Shown: positions 60,150 to 64,000 of the stretch, piece after piece | Numbering within the stretch: position 1 is the stretch's first letter | Layout: each line of letters opens with the position of its first letter | Notes under the pieces: generated by a model | Database searches by the model: none | Told to the model about the DNA's origin: nothing | Seen by the model: the letters and a program-made list of their open reading frames with translations, nothing else | Program-made: the position numbers and the translations under genes | NCBI RefSeq assembly: GCF_000250675.2 | Contig: NC_018681.1 | Coordinates: 2,852,001 to 2,916,000, forward strand | From: Nocardia brasiliensis ATCC 700358 | Lineage (GTDB): Bacteria; Actinomycetota; Actinomycetes; Mycobacteriales; Mycobacteriaceae | Direction of reading: 5' to 3' | Length of the DNA: 64,000 bases

Positions 60150-60450
60150 CGTTCCATCGCCCCTGGTGTGTGACGAATATCCCAGGGGGACAAGACGGTT
60201 CACCATTGTTGTGCTGGATCACAGTTTGCCGATGCCGCATTTGTGTCCGGCCTGGTTACTCGGGCCCCCGTGACATTTCCCCGCGAACCTGTGGCATGAA
60301 TGCCCGGACACCGCCGATGTGATGTGTTGCGATTTCTGATATTTCCACTCCGTTTGCCGCTAGGGTCGACGCAAGTCGCTGCGCCGGTGCCGCGTCTGTG
60401 CGGGTGCACCGGCGTGGGCAACGTGACCACTTCATAACTTGGAGGAGAGA

Positions 60451-60903
60451 ATGACCGCCTACCGGACGATTGTCGTCGGTACCGATGGCTCGGACTCGTC
60501 GTACGTCGCCGTCGAGAAGGCCGCCGCGCTGGCTGGAGTGTCCGCCGCGACCCTGGTCATCGCGTGTGCTTACTACCCGACCGACGATCGTGACGTGGCC
60601 GCGGCCGCCGATGTCCTGAAGGAAGAGGCCTACCAGGTGCGCGGGTCCGCCCCCACCAACGAGATCCTGCGCACCGCGCGGGACAAGGCCGCCGCCGCGG
60701 GCGCGGTGGACATCGTCGAGCGCGCCGTGGTCGGCGAGCCGGTCGAGTCCCTGCTGACGCTGACCAAGGAGGTCGACGCCGACCTGCTGGTCGTCGGTAA
60801 CCGTGGCTTGAACACCCTGACCGGTCGCCTGCTCGGCTCCGTCCCCTCGGACGTGGCCCGCAAGTCCCGCTCGGACGTGCTCATCGTGCACACCGTGCGC
60901 TGA
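60451..60903 (+). CDS. Universal stress protein (Rv1636-like)
   Basis: A 150-residue single-domain USP. The N-terminal strand is YRTIVVGTDGSDSSYVAVEK, and the nucleotide-binding loop is LLVVGNRGLNTLTGRLLGSV (G-2x-G-9x-G type), as in ATP/cAMP-binding USPs. Near-identical pattern and gene order (after uvrB) make it the counterpart of M. tuberculosis Rv1636, a cAMP-binding protein. The ATG at 60451 has GGAGGAG 5 bases upstream. It is cytosolic and ends in a 16-bp terminator. Confidence 0.92.
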   Translation: MTAYRTIVVGTDGSDSSYVAVEKAAALAGVSAATLVIACAYYPTDDRDVAAAADVLKEEAYQVRGSAPTNEILRTARDKAAAAGAVDIVERAVVGEPVESLLTLTKEVDADLLVVGNRGLNTLTGRLLGSVPSDVARKSRSDVLIVHTVR

Positions 60904-60916
60904 CCCTCGCACTACC

Positions 60917-60954
60917 CGAAAGGCTCCGCATCGCACCCGATGCGGAGCCTTTCG
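60917..60954. terminator. Bidirectional terminator
   Basis: A 16-bp perfect stem CGAAAGGCTCCGCATC and its complement, loop GCACCC, between the USP gene and the convergent helicase gene. Confidence 0.88.
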
Positions 60955-60970
60955 CGTCATCTGGACATGC

Positions 60971-61032
60971 GATTACCAGGTAACGGTGGCGGCATCGGCC
61001 CGAGCGGCCTCCGCCACCATTACCTGGTGATC
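60971..61032. repeat. Dispersed palindromic element, copy 2
   Basis: Arms GATTACCAGGTAACGGTG (60971-60988) and CACCATTACCTGGTGATC (61015-61032) pair at 16 of 18 positions; GCGG/CCGC extends the stem. The core GGCATCGGCCCGAGCGGC is shared with copy 1 at 11313-11372. The right end overlaps the helicase stop codon. Confidence 0.65.
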
Positions 61033-63361
61033 ATCCGACCAGCAGCGCGCCGAGCACTTCCGGCAGGTCCGTGCTGTGGACCACGCCCAACCGCTGGGTC
61101 GCGCGGGTCAGCGCGACGTACAGGTCGTTGAGTCCGCGCGGCGACTCGTCCAGGATCGCCTGAGGTTCGACCAGATAGACCGCGTCGAACTCCAGACCCT
61201 TCACGTCGTGCACGGTCAGCACCCGCACCGATTCGCCGGCGAGTTCGGCCAGCTCCTCGATCAGCGTGTGCGGCGCGATCACCGCGGTGGTGCCCGGGCC
61301 GGTTTCCGTCGCGATCAGCCTGGCCACTTCGTCGCGCACGCCGGACGGAGCCACGTGATGCCCGCGCGGCGGGTTTCCGGTTTCGCGGACCGAGCGCGGC
61401 GCCGTCGCGTCCGGATCGATCGCGGCGAGTACGTCCGCGGCCACGTCCATGATCTCGGCCGGTGTGCGGTAGTTGACCGTCAGCTCGGTGAGCTTCCAGC
61501 GTTTGGCCACATAGGGTTCCAGCATCCGCTGCCAGGAGGACGCACCGGCCGGGTCGCCGGTCTGCGCGACGTCGCCGACCACGGTGATCCAGCGATTCGG
61601 GATGCGCCGCATCACCATTCGCCACGCCATCTCCGAAAGTTCCTGTGCCTCGTCCACGATGACGTGGCCGTAGGTCCAGGTGCGATCGCCCGCGGCGCGT
61701 TCGGCGGTGGTCTGCCTGGTGCGCACGTCCTGCCGCTCGGCGAGCTGACTCGCGTCGATCAGGTCGTAGGCCATCAGGATTTCCGGGTCGAGTTCGTCTT
61801 CGAGATCCTGTGGCGCGGAACCGGTCAGGATGTCGAGCGCGTCCTGTGCCTCGGCCAGCTGGGCGCGCCAGCGGCGGCGGGCTCGTTCGCGTTCCTCGGC
61901 ATCGTCGACGCCGAGCAGTTCGGCCAGCTCGTCCAGCAGCGGCGCGTCGGCCGCGCTGAACGTGCCGTCGTCGGAGCGCACCAGTTCGGCGCGGTCGGCC
62001 GGGTCCAGGCTGCTGCCCGCGCGGTCGAGCCGTTTCGGGTCGGCCAGCAGGTCGGCGAGGACCTCCTGCGGAGACAGCAGTGGCCACAGCTTGCCGATGG
62101 CCCGCTGGATCTCCTGGTCGGCCCGCATCTCGTCGCGGATCTCGGCCAAATCGGTCCGGCTGAGTAAGCTCGGTCCACCGGAGAGATCCGCGCCCATGGT
62201 CTCGGCCAGCTGGTCGGTGAGCGCATCGATCACCGAACTGGTGAAGATCGGCTTGGCCAGGTTGTGCGGGCGGCGCGAGGAGCGAGCCCGGCCGCGCGCC
62301 TTGGTGGCGATCTTGCGGTCCAGCGTCACCGGGTAGCCGTCGAAGCTGAGCCGGATCGGTTCCGCGGGCACCTCCTGCCGATCGCGGACCGCCTGCTTGA
62401 GCACTTCCAGGATGCCGAGCGAGCCCTTGATCTCGCCCGCGCGCAGCGAATCCTCCCGGGTGGCTTTCACACCCGGGTACAGATCGCCGATGGTGGACAG
62501 CAGCACGCCGGTCTCGCCGAGCGAGGGGAGCACCTGCCCGATGTAGTCGAGGAAGGTGGCGTTCGGCCCGATGATCAGCACGCCGCTCTTCGCGAGCTGC
62601 TGGCGGAAGGTGTAGAGCAGGTACGCGGCGCGATGCAGCGCGACGGCCGTCTTACCGGTACCGGGGCCGCCCTGCACCACCAGCACGCTCTTGTGCTCGG
62701 ACCGGATGATCGCGTCCTGCTCGTGCTGGATGGTCTCGACGATGTCGTTCATGTGGCCGGTGCGGGCGGCGTTCAGCGCGGCGAGTAGCGCGCTTTCGCT
62801 GCCGACACCGCCGTCGTCCTCGCGGGCGCCCGCCTGGCGCGCGGCATCCAGGTCGAGGTATTCGTCGTTGATCGCGGTGACCTTGCGGTTGCGCGACCGG
62901 ATGTGCCTGCGCCGGGTGACGCCGTCCGGCGCCGCGGTGGTGGCCAGATAGAACGGGCGGGCCAGCGGCGCGCGCCAGTCCAGCAGCAGCGTCTCGTAGT
63001 CGTCCTTCTCGTCGAGGATGCCGAGCCTGCCGATGTAGCGGTATTCGTCGGCCAGATCGATCCGACCGAAACACAGACCGTGTTCGGCCGCATCGTATTT
63101 GGCGAGATCCTCGGTGTAGAGCTGACTGAACGACTCGCGTTCGCTGCGGGCCTGCGGGGTGCCGCCGGTTTCGAGCAGCACGGTGCGTAATCGGTTGCGC
63201 GCGTAGTCGCGCATCTCATCGAGCCGGTCGTAGAGCACCGAGAGGTACGCCTGCTCCTGTTCGGTCTCGCGGGTCAGCTCCGGGCCGTCCGCGCGGGCGG
63301 GCGACGCGGTGCTGTTGCCCTGACCCGGCGAGCCGGCTCGGTCCTGAGTGAGGTCGGGCAA
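61031..63361 (-). CDS. HelD-type RNA polymerase-associated helicase-like ATPase
   Basis: A 776-residue UvrD/Rep-like ATPase. Walker A is VQGGPGTGKTAVALHRAAYL (about 230-249), the Walker B region is HVIVDEAQELSEMAWRMVMR, and motif VI is LYVALTRATQRLGVV. The long helical N-terminus (AYLSVLYDRLDEMRDYARNR) and the insert in the first motor domain are features of HelD, which removes stalled RNA polymerase from DNA and can protect it from rifamycins. The TTG at 63361 has AAGGAG 6 bases upstream. I did not see the rifamycin-associated element that precedes some of these genes. It overlaps repeat copy 2 at its stop. Confidence 0.87.
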   Translation of the reverse strand: MPDLTQDRAGSPGQGNSTASPARADGPELTRETEQEQAYLSVLYDRLDEMRDYARNRLRTVLLETGGTPQARSERESFSQLYTEDLAKYDAAEHGLCFGRIDLADEYRYIGRLGILDEKDDYETLLLDWRAPLARPFYLATTAAPDGVTRRRHIRSRNRKVTAINDEYLDLDAARQAGAREDDGGVGSESALLAALNAARTGHMNDIVETIQHEQDAIIRSEHKSVLVVQGGPGTGKTAVALHRAAYLLYTFRQQLAKSGVLIIGPNATFLDYIGQVLPSLGETGVLLSTIGDLYPGVKATREDSLRAGEIKGSLGILEVLKQAVRDRQEVPAEPIRLSFDGYPVTLDRKIATKARGRARSSRRPHNLAKPIFTSSVIDALTDQLAETMGADLSGGPSLLSRTDLAEIRDEMRADQEIQRAIGKLWPLLSPQEVLADLLADPKRLDRAGSSLDPADRAELVRSDDGTFSAADAPLLDELAELLGVDDAEERERARRRWRAQLAEAQDALDILTGSAPQDLEDELDPEILMAYDLIDASQLAERQDVRTRQTTAERAAGDRTWTYGHVIVDEAQELSEMAWRMVMRRIPNRWITVVGDVAQTGDPAGASSWQRMLEPYVAKRWKLTELTVNYRTPAEIMDVAADVLAAIDPDATAPRSVRETGNPPRGHHVAPSGVRDEVARLIATETGPGTTAVIAPHTLIEELAELAGESVRVLTVHDVKGLEFDAVYLVEPQAILDESPRGLNDLYVALTRATQRLGVVHSTDLPEVLGALLVG

Positions 63362-63593
63362 ACTGAACTCCTTGTCACCGCGATGAAGCCGGGCGAACGG
63401 TACACGCGGTCGACACCGCGCACGCGAACGCTCGGAAAACAGAGTTGTCGAGTCTACTGCGATTGCGGCGCGCTCGCCGTAACCGCTGGTGTACCCGAAA
63501 TCATGCCGTCCAGTACTCCGGTGCAGGTCGCAGCGCCGGGCGTGTTGGTCCTCGAGTTGCGGGCGTGATCGAGGTCATCGGCGCGGCCTTCGC

Positions 63594-64000
63594 CTAGGAG
63601 GCGTGCGTGCTGTTGGGTCTGCGGCCCTTGGTGACCGTGCCCTCGCGGTGCCCGGACGGCTTGGCTCGGTACATGGCGAGGTCGGCGTCGTGCAGCACCG
63701 CCTCCGGGGTGCGCCGGTCGCCGACGTTGAGCGGGGCGACGCCGATCGAGGCGTTCACCTCGATGCGATGCCCGCGCGCGATGATCGGCTCGGCCATGGT
63801 GGTGCGCAGGCGTTCCACCAGCGCGTCGATATCCACCCGCCGGGTCCGGCCGGAGAGCAGCACCAGGAATTCGTCGCCACCGAGCCGCCCGACGATATCG
63901 TCGCCGCGCAACGCGCGCTGCAGCCGTTGCGCGACGATCTGCAGCACCGTGTCGCCGATCGCGTGCCCGAGGGTGTCGTTGATCGCCTTGAATCCGTCCA
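63594..64000 (-). CDS. GGDEF domain protein (diguanylate cyclase, partial)
   Basis: The C-terminal part of a GGDEF protein; the start lies beyond the right edge. The visible domain has DGFKAINDTLGHAIGDTVLQ (substrate site), RLGGDEFLVLL (canonical GGDEF active site) and SIGVAPLNVGDRRTPE, so it should make c-di-GMP from GTP. It ends soon after the domain, with a basic tail (TVTKGRRPNSTHAS), so there is no EAL domain behind it. Any sensory domain is outside the window. 63362-63593 contains no supported gene. Confidence 0.9.
   Translation of the reverse strand, partial: DGFKAINDTLGHAIGDTVLQIVAQRLQRALRGDDIVGRLGGDEFLVLLSGRTRRVDIDALVERLRTTMAEPIIARGHRIEVNASIGVAPLNVGDRRTPEAVLHDADLAMYRAKPSGHREGTVTKGRRPNSTHAS

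Noticed and set aside
60160..60290. DosR-type box before the universal stress protein
   Set aside because: Only fragments such as GGGGGACAAGACG were seen; the symmetric consensus half is missing.
63362..63420. Rifamycin-associated element upstream of the HelD-type gene
   Set aside because: No match to the inverted GGGGCTTGC-type element on either strand.

Overview
The window is high-GC actinobacterial DNA, most likely from Nocardia or a close mycolic-acid relative. The best pointer is gene order. rpsA, a CoaE-GrpB fusion, DUF402, uvrB and an Rv1636-like universal stress protein occur in the order known from Mycobacterium tuberculosis, but rpsA and coaE are pushed about 20 kb apart by accessory genes. 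Many genes also lack a Shine-Dalgarno site and have a TAnnnT -10 box only 6-9 bases before the start codon, as expected for leaderless actinobacterial transcripts.

Layout. 1-19.5 kb is a mosaic of small regulator-plus-enzyme units. It holds a MarR regulator divergent from an FMN reductase, a truncated 13E12/DUF222 gene with a LexA-type SOS box, aat, a DUF4328-pseudokinase fusion, a MerR-NTF2 fusion, an APH-type kinase, an FAD monooxygenase, an ImmA/IrrE-DUF6545 pair, a TetR unit, a hydrolase-MerR operon, a lipase and a beta-carbonic anhydrase. 19.8-22.2 kb has a leader peptide with Leu-Leu-Val-Val codons and alternative hairpins in front of a stand-alone LeuA allosteric-domain protein, then thioredoxin and an isopropylmalate-dehydrogenase-like enzyme. 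22.3-25 kb is a polar amino-acid ABC importer. 25-30 kb has a LysR/BBE oxidoreductase pair, an SPFH plus ribbon-helix-helix operon, and a methyltransferase. rpsA lies at 30.4-31.8 kb.

32-49 kb is the accessory block. It contains TetR/MMPL, TetR/NAD(P)-binding and AEC-transporter genes, a Pro-loop (pentameric ligand-gated channel-like) receptor, and a tight nine-gene operon. The operon encodes a peptide/nickel-type ABC importer (five genes), an ornithine-cyclodeaminase-like enzyme, a group IV PLP decarboxylase, a CysK/SbnA-like PLP enzyme and a MATE exporter. The receptor and the operon are divergent and share one Fur/Zur-type box that overlaps both promoters. I read this as a metal-starvation locus that makes, exports and re-imports a small amino-acid-derived metallophore without an NRPS or NIS synthetase.

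49.5-64 kb returns to conserved housekeeping genes: a Tat phospholipase C, coaE-grpB, two DUF402 paralogues, a NUDIX hydrolase, uvrB, a three-copy tandem repeat, VOC/AraC/DoxX genes, the universal stress protein, a HelD-type helicase and the end of a GGDEF gene. No tRNA, rRNA, CRISPR array or insertion sequence was recognised. All functional assignments come from reading motifs; no database search was run.
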